A stretch of 64,000 bases of DNA from Rhizaria sp. SCN 62-66. Taxonomy: Eukaryota > Rhizaria, unplaced. Made by a program: the position numbers and the translations under genes. The notes under the pieces are model-generated. The model did no database searches. It was given only the letters and a program-made list of their open reading frames with translations, and was not told the origin of the DNA. The stretch's first letter is position 1; each line of letters begins with the position of its first letter. Below, piece by piece: positions 33,201 through 44,324 of the stretch. Location: assembly GCA_001724265.1 (NCBI GenBank), contig MEDY01000039.1, positions 53,166 to 117,165 on the forward strand, in the 5' to 3' direction.

Positions 33201-33918
33201 GAAAGGTGCACGGTGTGAGCCGGGCAGGCGCACGGAAGAGGTGGTACTCGAGGTTTGGGTGAACAGCGATTTGCTGGGTATAAAAGTATCTCTAGCACGG
33301 TGTGGTGACCGTCAAACACTCTGCGAGGAATTGATCGAAAGAGAAAACAAAAAGTTAGAGTACATGTTCAAATTATTATTCCACGGACGATACCACCATG
33401 TCACTGCACATCTTTTTCTCTTAGTAGCTTGTCTCCCGTGAAGATGTCGCCCGCCAAGTCTCGCATGACTGCTGTGAAGGTAGTCACCTTTTAGCAAAGC
33501 TTTTGAGATAAAAATTCAAGTGTGAATCATGTAAGTGCTGCTATTAAATGTGCCGTGTATTGATCTGTGCTTGTCAGCGTGAACATTGTCAGCATGCGCG
33601 CAACTACTCCGTTTAAAAACACATATAAAAACATAGGAGGAGCAGTGTTACGCACATCCGCAACAACACCAAAACAAAGCAGATTAATCCTCTGCAAAAT
33701 TTTCCTTTTCTTGTTTGTTGGTTGATGTGTTAAGTGAAAACAACATCCTTATTAATATTATTAATAGTGAAAATAATACCCATATCTTATCCTATTCTTC
33801 GATTTATACCTTCTAATATCATAGCGGCGAGAAGCGATTTCGGCACTCACTCCCCTTAAATACGATCCTTCCTGACACAACACACCCATCATCACCATTG
33901 TTTGCACGAGGGCTTCGC
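33201..33918. other. Intergenic region upstream of the SZT2-like gene
   Basis: An AT-rich gap between two minus-strand genes. It should hold the promoter and possibly a small 5' exon of the SZT2-like gene, plus the 3' UTR of the gene on the right. In the SZT2 frame a TGA stop lies at 33314-33312, so the frame cannot extend further without splicing. A TATAAAAG at 33279 points rightward, away from the SZT2-like gene. I see no convincing gene. Confidence 0.6.
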
Positions 33919-35241
33919 TTACGCGGTGCCGGCCGCCGCAGCCGCGGCCTTGGCGGCGTGCATCTCGGCGAGACGCTTGCGCTCGCTGGGAAGGAAGTGG
34001 CGCTCCGACAGCACGACCTTCTCCACCTCGGCCTTGGGGACATAGTACAGCGACGTCTTCTTATGGATCGACACGGGCATCTGCTTGCCCGTCATCGCCA
34101 TGTACCCGACAACCATCTCGCGGCGGCGGCGCATCACGGCGCGGCCACCGGGCTGCTCTTGCGTCTCATCGCGCAGCCCCTGCGTCGCGATGTCGATCAC
34201 GAGGTTCTCCGGCACGCGGATATCCCCGCCAGGCGGGCTCAGGTCCATGTCACCGCGCAGCGCGCGCATGGCGTAGCGCCAGGCCGCGAAGTTAGCCTCC
34301 GGGTGCGGCTCATGCAGAACGATCGCGTCCGCGCGGACGCGGTCGGCGCGAGAGACAGCGTTGGCCTGGCCGGGGGTGGTGTCGTGGCTGGAGACGGCGA
34401 TGCGGGCCGTGAGCGACGGCATTGAGTTGGCGTAGACCGAGCGCCACGGCTTCTGCAGCACGCCCGATTCGACGGCGGCCTTGTACACGGCGAACGCGGT
34501 GTCGGCGTCGCCCGTGCGCTGGTGGAAAGCGACGATGGCCGACTCGACGTTGGGGTGGCGCTTCTTGGCGGCCTTGTCGGCGCCGGAGGTCTTGCCCGTG
34601 ACGTGGACGGCGTCGTACTGCTTCAGCGCGGCGTCGAGCAGCGCGCGGTCGCTGCGGTAGACGGCGATGTCGAGCGCGGTGACGTAGAACGTCGTCGCAG
34701 GCTCAAGGTTCAGCTCGGCGGCGCGTGCGAGCAGAGCGCGCGCGGCGGCGGCGTTGCGGCAGGCGCCGGCGGCAGGCATGAGCGCGTGGAGATGCTTGAC
34801 GGTGGCGGCCTGGGGCGCGACGGCGAGGAGCTTCTTGGTCAGGATCGGGTGGATCTCGATGGCGACGGAGGCCGGGAAGGACGGGGTGGGGAAGTGGCGC
34901 AGGGAAGCGGCGATCTCGGCAACCGCGGTCTCGGTCTCGGTGGGCGCGACGGAGCCCAGACCGAGGGCCTTGAGGTCGGCCTCGGTGAAGAACTCGGAGC
35001 CGTCGCCGGCGGCAGCGGTCTCAGACGCCGAGGAGTCGCTCAGGAACGCGGAAGGGAAAGGGTTTGACTCGGCGTCGCCGAACTTGACAGTCTTGGGTGA
35101 GCCGTGTTCGTGGTACAGAGCGCGCGGCATCGACGACACGGTGGGAATCGCCAGGGACACGCGGGCGGCGACGCGGGAGGCAGCGGCGGTGGAGGTGGCC
35201 GCGAGAGCGCGGGCAGCGCTGCGGAGGAGAACCGAAGACAT
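33919..35241 (-). CDS. Unrecognised mitochondrial protein with helical-repeat-like core
   Basis: A 440-residue single-exon protein starting at ATG 35241. The first 30 or so residues are rich in Arg, Ser and Ala with almost no acidic residues (MSSVLLRSAARALAA...), a typical mitochondrial presequence. Residues about 150-270 contain paired amphipathic helices (AAARALLARAAELNLEP, FYVTALDIAVYRSDRALL, TAFAVYKAAVESG) reminiscent of pentatricopeptide or TPR units, though I cannot define clear repeats. The C-terminal third is basic and contains RRRREMVVGYMAMTGKQ and SERKRLAEMHAAKAAA. A mitochondrial RNA-binding or ribosome-associated role would fit but is only a guess. It shares a 1.4 kb divergent gap with the CSB-like gene. 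Confidence 0.72.
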   Translation of the reverse strand: MSSVLLRSAARALAATSTAAASRVAARVSLAIPTVSSMPRALYHEHGSPKTVKFGDAESNPFPSAFLSDSSASETAAAGDGSEFFTEADLKALGLGSVAPTETETAVAEIAASLRHFPTPSFPASVAIEIHPILTKKLLAVAPQAATVKHLHALMPAAGACRNAAAARALLARAAELNLEPATTFYVTALDIAVYRSDRALLDAALKQYDAVHVTGKTSGADKAAKKRHPNVESAIVAFHQRTGDADTAFAVYKAAVESGVLQKPWRSVYANSMPSLTARIAVSSHDTTPGQANAVSRADRVRADAIVLHEPHPEANFAAWRYAMRALRGDMDLSPPGGDIRVPENLVIDIATQGLRDETQEQPGGRAVMRRRREMVVGYMAMTGKQMPVSIHKKTSLYYVPKAEVEKVVLSERHFLPSERKRLAEMHAAKAAAAAAGTA

Positions 35242-36620
35242 CTGTGTTCGTGTGTTGAGTTAGCGGGTTGTTGCTGTTGTGCGCAGACTATGACAAAGAA
35301 ACACGCGGGTGTGGCTCAACTGCAACGTGCGACAGAGCGGGGCGGCGGAGCGAGGGGAGACTGACTGACCTCAACGGACGCACGAACGCGGGTAAGCGAA
35401 CGGACGGACCGGGAAAGGACGCGGTGGGGGTGGGGCGGGGCGAGAGGGGGTTGCGGGGATAAGAGAGAGCCTAAGGCTGCTTTCTTACTGCGATAGGGGA
35501 GAACAAGAGCGCAATTATAGTAAGAGAAGTGTGGTAAGTCAACCGAGAAGCGGGGCAGGGCAGAACAGCTGACCGGCGGCAGTAGGTAGTCATGTGGGGG
35601 CGGATGCAGACCGCAGAGCGCTGAACTTCAGAGACGTGCGTACGAATGAAACCAGCGTCAATAGAAGTGTAACAAAATAAAAAAATATATTGCGCATCTA
35701 AATATGTAGATAAATCCTTATTTAGTGACCCAAAAGCGTGTATGATGAGCATGTGTCATTTTTGTGATCTTGGGTCATCTGACTGGCTGGCCAAGAAAGT
35801 TAAGCCGCAGGCACCGAGCATCAGACAACCGCCAGTCTGAGCATAACGAAAAAACATCATAACTGGACGCCATCAAGCCTCATGCTATTAAGCGCTTGAT
35901 ATGATATTTGAAATTGTCATTTCAGTATTGACCTATTTTACGACATCGTTTTGAGACTGTTGATGCGTCAAAATCCCGGTTGGCTTGAGTCGGAAGTTGT
36001 TGTTCGATGCTGAACGCTCATTTGCCTAGTTATGACAAGCTATATCCTCTGCTGTACACAAGTTGGCCTGGGTGTGTGTGTGCTTCTATCACGGTTGGAT
36101 GATACGGATATGCGCTTATACTGCCGTTTAAGGCTCATATATTCTTCCTGCTGGCACATGTAAGCAACGTAACATTGATGCTGAACCACTTGTAAATGGG
36201 ATATCTGACTAAAGATTCACTCAAGAGTGATTTTTAATAAACTAATATAAGAGACATGTAGTGGATCAGTACATATCGCAAAGATAGTTTCTCATAGCTT
36301 AGTCTCGACCTTCGTGCAGGACGTAACATTCAGCTGTTGAACACATTTGTTGTTTGTGGTTGAGTTTGACCGCCCAGATGTCTGCGAAGGCGGCGATCAA
36401 AGTTCAGGGTGTAGTGACACACGCATCCGTGATCCTGAAGTATTATAGCAATCCCCAAGTTTCAATTCAAGTAATACGAAACATACCTCTTTTTACCACT
36501 TCAAATCCTTTTGTGTAGTGCTACAGCCCCCGAATTGAATCTACTCTAGCCGACCCAAGTTTCCTCGTTTCCACGGCTCCACGCCCCACGCGGTCTCCGC
36601 CACCGCACTTCTACCTAACG
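35242..36620. other. Divergent intergenic region
   Basis: It separates the start of the mitochondrial helical-repeat-like gene (minus) from the start of the CSB-like gene (plus). The left third, to about 35,600, is GC-rich and purine-rich; the remainder is AT-rich. Promoters for both genes are expected here. No coding frame, tRNA or repeat stands out. Confidence 0.65.
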
Positions 36621-39600
36621 ATGTCCTACGGCGTTAAGAGCGAACCTGGGCTGCTGCAGGACCTTCCACCTGCGCTAGAGCCCTTCGACCGCTCGAAGCC
36701 GCTTGGACACGCCACTCCCGTCGCCACTTCTGCCGCTGCTGCTGTTGTTGGGACTGGGACAACCGCGACTGATGTGGAGATCTTAACACTTTCAACCGAC
36801 CCAGCCAAAACTGCCACTGCTCAGGATCCTACACACACGCAGCAGCTTTTTCCCACTGCAGCGCAGTTGCAACATGATGACGAGGAAGAGTTCAGCAGCA
36901 GTCAGGTGCCGCCGCCGTTAGAGGACATCCCGGATAATGAGCCGCCCTTTTCACCACACAGTATTGCTACAACGGCAACGCCATACACGCCCGCTACTAC
37001 TGCATCTACGGTGTCAACCACTGACAGCCGCGGCAGTAGCTATGGCAGTGCACTGAGCCATACGCATGCGCCTGCAGTTACAGCTGATGCTGAGACTGTT
37101 GGCAGTGTCCGTGCACTGTCACCGTTTCCGTATCAGCAAAACACGTCTGCTGCGATTACAAATAGTGACATGACTGTGAGCATCACAAGCTCTAGCTCTA
37201 GTTCTAGTTCGAGCTCTAGTGCAGCACTTGAAGCAGAGAGCGCTGGGATCGCGTGCCCCCGCTGTACTTACATCAACCAGATCCCGTCCAAGGGCCTCGA
37301 GTCCGCTGGCCTCGCCCCAACTAAGGGCTCTAAGGGTGCTGCTGCTGTTGCTGCTGTTGATGCGGACTGTGCGGTGTGCGGGGCGCGGTTGCCGCGACGC
37401 ACTGCCACAGCTGCCGCGGAGAAGCTCCTCAATGCCAAACGCACACAGAAGAAGAGCAAAGACAGCTACAGCGGCAGCAGCAGTGCGGGAGCAGGTCGCG
37501 TGAAGCGTGAGGGCGGTGCAATGAAGAGCGCTGATGGCGATATCTCAGACTCTGACTTGTCATCATCCTCGTCATCTTCATCTTCGTCGTCATCATCGTC
37601 GTCATCGTCCGACTCAGACTCGTCAAGCAGTGGCTCTAGTTCAAGCTCAGCCTCAGACAGCTCTAGATCGAGCTCGAACAGTTCTGACTCTGAATATGCC
37701 TCCGACTCAGACTCTAACGCGAACTCGCGCCGCAAAGGTAAAGGTAATGCTTAGTCCCGGTCGACAGCAAAAGCAACTGCCAAAGGGAAGGCCACAGTCA
37801 CTCGCCGTACCCGCGCCGCTCACGCTAGCGCTGCCGCTGCCGGATCTGCCGCTGCTGCAGCTGCCACAAAGACAGAGCATTTGAGCTCAAATTCGAGCTC
37901 CAGCTCTAGCTCTAGCGCAGGTGCCACTTATGTGAGTTGGAGTATTGGGGTCTGGGATGAAGAGGACGGTGACGACAGTCAAAACCGTCGTCCTAAGCAA
38001 GAACCCCGCAGTTTCACCGACGAGCATCAGTATCAGCCACAGCATGAGCAGCGGCTTAAGAAGAGCCGAGGCAGTAACGGCCGTGCATGCGACGATGACG
38101 AAGGCCATAGCGCTCACAATAGTATCATGATTGACGATGACGACGACGATTCACTGATTTTGGGCTCAACACACGGTGCAGTTCTGCCTCTCAACAGCAG
38201 CAACAGCAACAACAGCAACATTAGTGCGAGCGGCGCTATCATCGGCGTCGACCCAAGCTTAACTTCCGGCGCAGGCGGCTTCACTTCCCGCGCGCAGCTC
38301 ACCCGCCAGCGCAAGCGCACAGCAGAGCTTTTGACCGATGACACTGACGAAAGCGCATTTGTTGAACGTATCCGCGGTCCCCGTGCTGGCCGTCGCCCTT
38401 TTCACCATATTCAGCAAGAGGAACAGCAGCAACAGCAGGCGGGTGAAGGGCAGAAGAAGCTCGGAGCCGCTGGTGAGCCGGAGTTGTGGCGATTGGCCAC
38501 TCCGCGCGAGCCCGGCGTTCCAGGGACTCCACAGGTACGCCGACACATCTTTGCCTCTAAAACTAATATCAACCCGACTCAATCACGAAAAGCTGATTTT
38601 AAACCAAATTTAACATTTACCTCTTGTTTATTTTGTTTTCTCTTTGTTTTGTGACAATCTATAGTCAGATGACGTGCACTTACCCTCATCCGCGGCCGAC
38701 GGCTCTGGCTCCGGTCTGGCCGTGCCGGGCGCTCTCTGGGACGCTCTGCTGCCTCATCAGCACCACAGCCTCTGCTGGCTGTGGGAAATCCACCAGCGCC
38801 GCACGGGTGCCATTATCGCCGACGAAATGGGTCTCGGTAAGACGATCCAAGTTTGCGCTTTGCTCAACGCGCTCGAGTACTCGGCACACGTGGGCGTGCG
38901 TCCCATGCGTCTGCGGCCGACTCTGATCGTGTGTCCGGCGACACTCATGTCTCAGTGGCTGCTCGAGCTGCACCTGTGGGCGCCGCAGCTGCGCACGGTG
39001 GTGTACCACGAGTCCGGACGCTCGCGCGCCACCGGTTCCGCGGTACTCGCGGCTGCGGAGCGCACGGTGGAGAGGCACGGAACACATGCCGTCGTGATCA
39101 CGAGTTACCAGATGGTGTTGCGCCACGCGAAGGAGCTGCTGCAGCAAGGGTGGAGCTATGTCGTGCTTGACGAAGGACATAAGATCCGTAACCCGACTGC
39201 GAAGATCACGCAAATCATCAAGAAATTTAACACCCCGCGTCGCATCGTACTTACAGGCTCACCGATTCAGAACTCACTGAAGGAACTCTGGTCACTCATG
39301 GACTTTGCAGTGCCCGACCGGCTCGGTACGATGGAAGTCTTCGAGGCTGAATACGCTTCTCCCATCAACTCCGGTCGGTTTAGCAACGCATCTGACGCGC
39401 AGATCCACCGAGCCGTTAAGTTAGGCCGCGACCTGCGTGCGTTAGTTAAGCCGCACATGCTGCAACGCCTCAAGGCTGAGGTCGAGCTCAACTTGCCCGG
39501 CAAGACTGAGGACGTTGTGTACTGCGGGCTGACACAGGCGCAGTATGATGTCTACACAGCCCTTGTCAACGGCGAAGACGTAGTGCGTATGAACGCTTTG

Positions 39601-42600
39601 ACAACTTCTGTCACATTGGACGAAGTCGACGACGTTGACGACGGACAAGGGTTACTCTCAGGCTCGGATGCAGACGATGACGAAGAGGACGCGCTTGACG
39701 ATGATGATGACGATGATGATGACGACGATGACGGTTTCGAGTACGACAATGCATACCGCCAGCAAAAGCGCCGGAAGAACGTCAAGAAAGAGCCCCAGAA
39801 CAAGCAGTCTAACTCTAACGCGAGTTCATCGTCTAGATCAAGTTCTGTGGCCGCTGATAGCAGCAGCAACAACAGCACTGGCAGCAGCAGTGGCAGCAGC
39901 GACGGACAACCGCGCCGTGTGGTGACTCTGAGCTCGGACCCCAGCTTCTACGCCGACGGCGGCCGCCGGCCAGACTCCAAGGCGCAGTGGGATTCCCGCC
40001 GCAATTTGACCGGGTTTGTCCGCCACAGGCGTGACATGCTCTCTCGTTTACCGCCGGGGCTCGCGCGCACCGCCGCGGTGAACGACGAAACCGGACTAGG
40101 ACGGCTTTTCTCCGCTATCACAGCGCTGCGCAAGGCGTGCAACCACGCTGACTTGGCGCTCGTCGGGCATGAAGAAGTCGACCGCGAAGTGTTGCGCGCG
40201 CGTGCGGTTCGCGACCGGCAGAGGAGCGCTGCGCTTGAGATCGAGAAATTCGGTGAAGTCGTGTCGCACGGCTTGAAGGCTTTCGCCCCCACTTCAGGCG
40301 ATTCGGCGACAGCCTTGGGCAGTTATCGTGAGTCGATGAACGCGGCGACCGGTGCAGTGACGCGGCATTCCGGTGACCGTGTGTTCGTCAGCACGGATGC
40401 GCGGCTTAAGTGGCGCCAGGACCAAGAGCAGGAGCGGCGACAGCGCGTTGCTGACGCTGACGCTGACAGTGACGCTGAGAACGACACTGCTGGTGGTGGC
40501 GATAGTAAGCGTCGTCGCATTGCGCCCACGGCTGTTTCAGGGCTGGGCCGTGGTAACTCGAACCCGTGGGCCATCAAAAGCGAGCTCAATGATGACGACG
40601 ACAACAACAACGACGATAATGACAACGAGAATGATAGCCGTGAGCAGCAGCAGCGGAATGTTCAGCTCCGCGCCCCCGCGTCTGCCATTGCAGTGTCTAA
40701 GTCTTTACCCGCTGTGCGCAACGGCCGTGACGCGCGCATCGCTAACATTGCAGACTACGGCGCCCCTGAGCGCTCTGGCAAGCTCTTGGCGCTGCTGCAT
40801 TTCCTCTCTCTTTGGCACCAGCAGGGCCACCGCGTGCTCATCTTTACTCAGTCACGCCAGGCACTCGATATCGTCGAGCGCGCGGTTGTCGCGGCGCGGT
40901 ACATCTGTCTCCGTCTTGACGGCACGACTCCAGTCCGCGCCCGTATCCCGCTCGTAGCGCGCTTCAACCGCGATCCTTCCATCTTCTGCTTTCTGTTGAC
41001 GACAAAAGCCGGTGGACTGGGTATCAACTTGACTGGCGCCGACCGTGTAGTGATCTTCGATCCAGACTGGAACCCCGCGACCGACGCGCAGGCCCAGGAC
41101 CGCGCGTACCGCATCGGACAGCGACGCGAAGTTAAGGTCTACACGCTCATCACCAAAGGCACCATCGAGGAGAAGATTTTGCACCGACAGCTGTTCAAAA
41201 AGGCGCTTGCGTCGTGCGTTGTCAAGACGAACGCCACGGGCTCTGCCGCCACCAACGCCGCATCAGGCGGGTCCGCAAGCGCAATGGCCGCCGCCCGCGA
41301 AATGGCGCAACTGCGCCGCGCGATGTCGAAAGACGCGCTGCACGAGCTTTTCCTCCCGCCGCCGCCGCCGCTCACTGCCGCTGCCATTGCGCGTATGCGT
41401 GTGTATGAGCGCTCAGCAGCGCTCGCAGTGCGCGAACCGAAGCGAAACGGGGCGGGTTCTGTCTCCGCTAATAGCAGTGGCGTCGTTGTGACGACGACAA
41501 TGGCGGCTTCCGCGAGGGCTGCTGCGGACGCTGCGTTGGACGCTGACGGTGCCTCCGCCGCCGCAGGTGAAGCTGTGACCGACGGCGCTCTTGTCGTCGA
41601 GCGTCAAGCTGCGACGTTGTCTCCTGAAGCTGCCGCTGCCGCTGCTGCTGCCGCCACGGCGCCGCGCAACGACGCCCTGTTGATCCGGGAAATCATGAAA
41701 GAGCGGCACAACCGCCGTGAAGCCGACGCCAACAACGGCAGCGCAAGTGCTGCGACCGGTGGAGATGACGGTGAGCCGCAGCATATCTTCGCGCGGTTGA
41801 TGCAAATGCCCGACGAAGACAGCGCCGGCAACAATAGTGGCAATGGAGATCTGGGCTTTAACGTCTCGTCTGTGTCAACTGCTGAAGCTGCTGCTATCCG
41901 CGCTGCCAGGGACGCCAAAGAGCGTTTAGAAGCCTCTGCACGCATGCGCCGTATCGCGCGCATGGAGGAGGCACGCGGCCAAACTTCGGACAAGGGCGCC
42001 TCAGCTTCGGCGAGTGGAGCCAAACAACAACAGCAACGTCCCGGTGCCAAACCCGTCCCTGGTCGTCCCGTAAACGGGAGTCCCGGTGCAAATGGCACTG
42101 GCGCTGGCTCTAATGCTGCCGGTCAGGGCCAGAGGCCGACTGGGCCATACCGTCCTCCGACCGCTGTCGTGCAACGGCCCGCAATGACTGAGCGTGAGGC
42201 CGCTGATGCGTTGTACGCTCGCCACTCTGCGCCATCTAAACAACGTATCGCGGAGATTCAGCTTGCGCTCGCGACGAAACACGCGCGCGCCGCTGCCGCT
42301 GCTGCCACCGCCGGCAACGGCAACGGCAACGGCGGGGTTGCGACCGGTGTGCCAGACCACGTTGCACAGCGTGCGCGCGCCGCACTGGCTGCGAACATCA
42401 CAGCGGCTAACGCGGCGGCTGCGAAGGAGAACATGGCCCGCGCCGCCGCCGCTGCGAAGGCAGCGGAAGCGCGCGCCAAGGCTGAGGCTGAGGCGGCGGC
42501 GCGGGCGGCGGCGATTGAGGCCGCGCGCTCTGCCGCTGATGAAGCTGTTAAGGAAAAGCAGCGGCTGCGGTTAGAACAAGCCCAACGTCAGTCCCTCGCG

Positions 42601-43618
42601 GCACTTGGCGTGACGCGTATTGGCCAAGCGCAAAACAGCAATAACAACAAGTCTCAGGCGGCGGATAATCTTGCTCGCGCTAGTGCTGTTCGCGGTGGTG
42701 GTGATGATGACGTGATTGTGCTTGATTCATCCGACGACGAAGCTTTCTCAGCTACAACGTCTGCGTCTGCGGCGGCAACTGCACCGCGTTACAGCAGCAT
42801 TCGCCCCGAAGCAAGTGCGAGTGACGCGTCACTGGCTGGCCTGAAGCCCCCATCCGCCGCTGGGGCGATCTCTGGCGGCAGCTCAGTCAGCGCTGCGACA
42901 GCGAAATTGCCGATTATGGCTTCTCTCATAGTGCCTGCAGCGGTGACGGCGAATATGTCCAAGTTCCTCGGCGCCCCCGCTTCACTGCGAACGACTGCTG
43001 GTGACTCCTCGCAATCCCAGCCGCAGCCGCAGCCACAAACGCTGCAGTTGCAGGCTGGTTCGCAGTCAATCACAGTGGAGACGCAGTCAGTGGCGGCGGT
43101 CACTCAACAAGTGTTCGACGCACAGCAACAACAGCAACAGCAACAGCAGCAACAGCGTGGGTTTGCGTCGAAGCAAGTGTTGCAATGGGCTGCTGCGCAA
43201 GGCCAAGGCATCAACAATACAGCCGGCGCTGCACAGCAGCCATCTGGAGCGCAAACGCAGTCGGGAGCAGCTCTGCAGACGCATGCGCAGCGCATGCATG
43301 CCGCTAAGGTGCAAGCCCGTCTGCAATCGCAGGTGGTGCAGCCACAGTTGCAGTCGCAGGCTCTGACTCAGGCTCAGGCACAGGCGCAGTCGCAGTTAAA
43401 CCAAGTGCGCGCTCAAGCGCAAGCTGCACTTGCCACCTTCGCCCCTGCTGAAGCACTCCAACAACAACAACAACAGCAGCAACATCAGCAGTTGCAGCGG
43501 CAGGTGTTGTTGCAGCAGCCGCAACAGGCGATTCGCCGTGTCAGCGACGACCCTTCAGCCGCGGTTGCGGTGACTGTGGACCGGCCGGCTCCTATTGATG
43601 CTCAGTACATTGCGCAAC

Positions 43619-43665
<47 letters not shown>

Positions 43666-43710
43666 CAACAGCAACATGAGGAGGAAGCGCAAGAGCCTGA
43701 TTGGGCGTAA
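36621..43710 (+). CDS. ERCC6: CSB/ERCC6-type SWI2/SNF2 ATPase of transcription-coupled repair
   Basis: Homologue of Cockayne syndrome B (yeast Rad26), an ATP-driven translocase that recognises RNA polymerase II stalled at DNA lesions. Exons: 36621-38534 and 38665-43710; the intron is GTACGC...TATAG and phase 0. Helicase motifs: DEMGLGKT at 38821-38844, DEGH at 39169-39180, TGSPIQN, the CSB-like LWSLMDF...GTMEVFEAEYASPI and SNASD, LLTTKAGGLGINLTGA, DPDWNPATDAQAQDRAYRIGQ (about 41,060-41,120) and TIEEKILHRQLFKKAL. The match is better to CSB than to generic SNF2. Two acidic or low-complexity insertions split the core, about 39,620-40,080 and 40,200-40,750. Exon 1 carries a possible C2C2 zinc finger and long Ser tracts. 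The C-tail is Ala/Gln-rich and ends in polyQ. Oddity: TAG at 37752-37754 interrupts exon 1 in frame. Translation may instead begin at ATG 38127, or a 123-nt intron may remove the stop. Confidence 0.9.
37254..37401 (+). other. Possible RanBP2/NZF-like zinc finger in the CSB homologue
   Basis: The exon encodes CPRCTYINQ and, after a spacer of about 30 residues rich in Ala, Gly and Lys, CAVCGARL. This gives the C-x2-C...C-x2-C ligand set with the CxxCTYxN signature of RanBP2/NZF fingers, but with a loop longer than the usual 10 residues. NZF fingers often bind ubiquitin or RNA. It lies upstream of the in-frame TAG, so it reaches the ATPase only if that stop is bypassed. Confidence 0.5.
37547..37730 (+). 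repeat. Poly-serine/acidic tract
   Basis: Encodes about 60 residues made mostly of Ser with interspersed Asp, using mixed codons (TCA, TCG, TCT, TCC, AGC, AGT). The mixed codons suggest selection for, or at least tolerance of, the amino-acid tract rather than simple slippage of one trinucleotide. Confidence 0.8.
37752..37754 (+). other. In-frame TAG inside exon 1 of the CSB-like gene
   Basis: The frame from ATG 36621 meets TAG here, yet the same frame then continues without a stop to the splice donor at 38535 and keeps a protein-like composition. A candidate intron 37738-37860 (GTAAAG...CTGCAG, 123 nt, in phase) would remove it, but its donor differs from the local GTACGY consensus and the segment is GC-rich, unlike the other introns. 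Confidence 0.85.
43621..43674 (+). repeat. CAG/CAA polyglutamine tract, 18 codons
   Basis: Thirteen uninterrupted CAG codons (43621-43659) are followed by CAA CAG CAA CAG CAA, just before the C-terminus of the CSB-like protein. The pure CAG run is the longest perfect triplet repeat I noticed in the window and is likely to vary in length between strains. Confidence 0.93.
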
Positions 43711-44324
43711 AGATAATCTCACTGGCCAGAAGCAAAGTATTATGTGATCATTTTTACAAAGTCTAATATAATTTACATTAGTTCATCAACATTCGCAATA
43801 AACTCATCTCATATTAACCTTTAAATAGAGTAAAGAAGAAAGCTTTGTATGAGAGTATTGCACGAAGAACACACTGACACAAAGAAGGTCTTAAAAGGAG
43901 TGGTGATGATGACAAGAGCAAGCCAAAGAGCCCCACAGAAACACCACTGTTCGTATATGGAGAGCAGCCACAGGAGTTGCAGCGAAAAGAAGCTGAATGA
44001 ACGATGTAGATACGAGAAACAAAGGATGCGTGTTGCGTTGAGAGAGCGCGTGTTTTCACAGCACCATAAATAAAAACACACTATCACAACGTTTCCCTAC
44101 ACTAAACACACAGATCTACATCTCAATACGCACAGTGATGCGACTATGAAGACTTGTTTTCACTCAATTGTCCGTCGTTCAGCTCAGTTTCAGAAAAAAA
44201 CCGACACTGAGAAAGAGAAAGAGAAAACACAACACATGGAGTGAGTAAGCACATTAGTTACTAAAAAACGCATACACAGCCGACGAATCGACGATATACA
44301 ACGTTCATATAACGGTTAAATTGC
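43711..44324. other. AT-rich region between convergent genes
   Basis: It lies between the 3' ends of the CSB-like gene (plus) and the malate dehydrogenase gene (minus). It is AT-rich and has no credible coding frame. An AATAAA at 43797 could terminate the CSB-like transcript. Confidence 0.7.
43797..43802 (+). promoter_or_regulatory. Candidate poly(A) signal of the CSB-like gene
   Basis: AATAAA lies 87 bases after the TAA stop of the CSB-like gene, in AT-rich sequence. Position and hexamer are suitable, but chance occurrence cannot be excluded. Confidence 0.35.

Noticed and set aside
33279-33286. TATAAAAG as a TATA box for the SZT2-like gene
   Set aside because: It points rightward on the plus strand, away from the minus-strand gene, and no plus-strand gene follows within 3 kb.
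37738-37754. 17-nt (or 11-nt from 37744) intron ending at the TAG in the CSB-like gene
   Set aside because: Removing it shifts the frame into an early stop near 37,828, so it does not rescue the reading frame.
36621-37754. Separate gene ending at the in-frame TAG
   Set aside because: Not excluded, but the unbroken frame and similar composition on both sides favour one CSB-like gene; handled as a finding instead.
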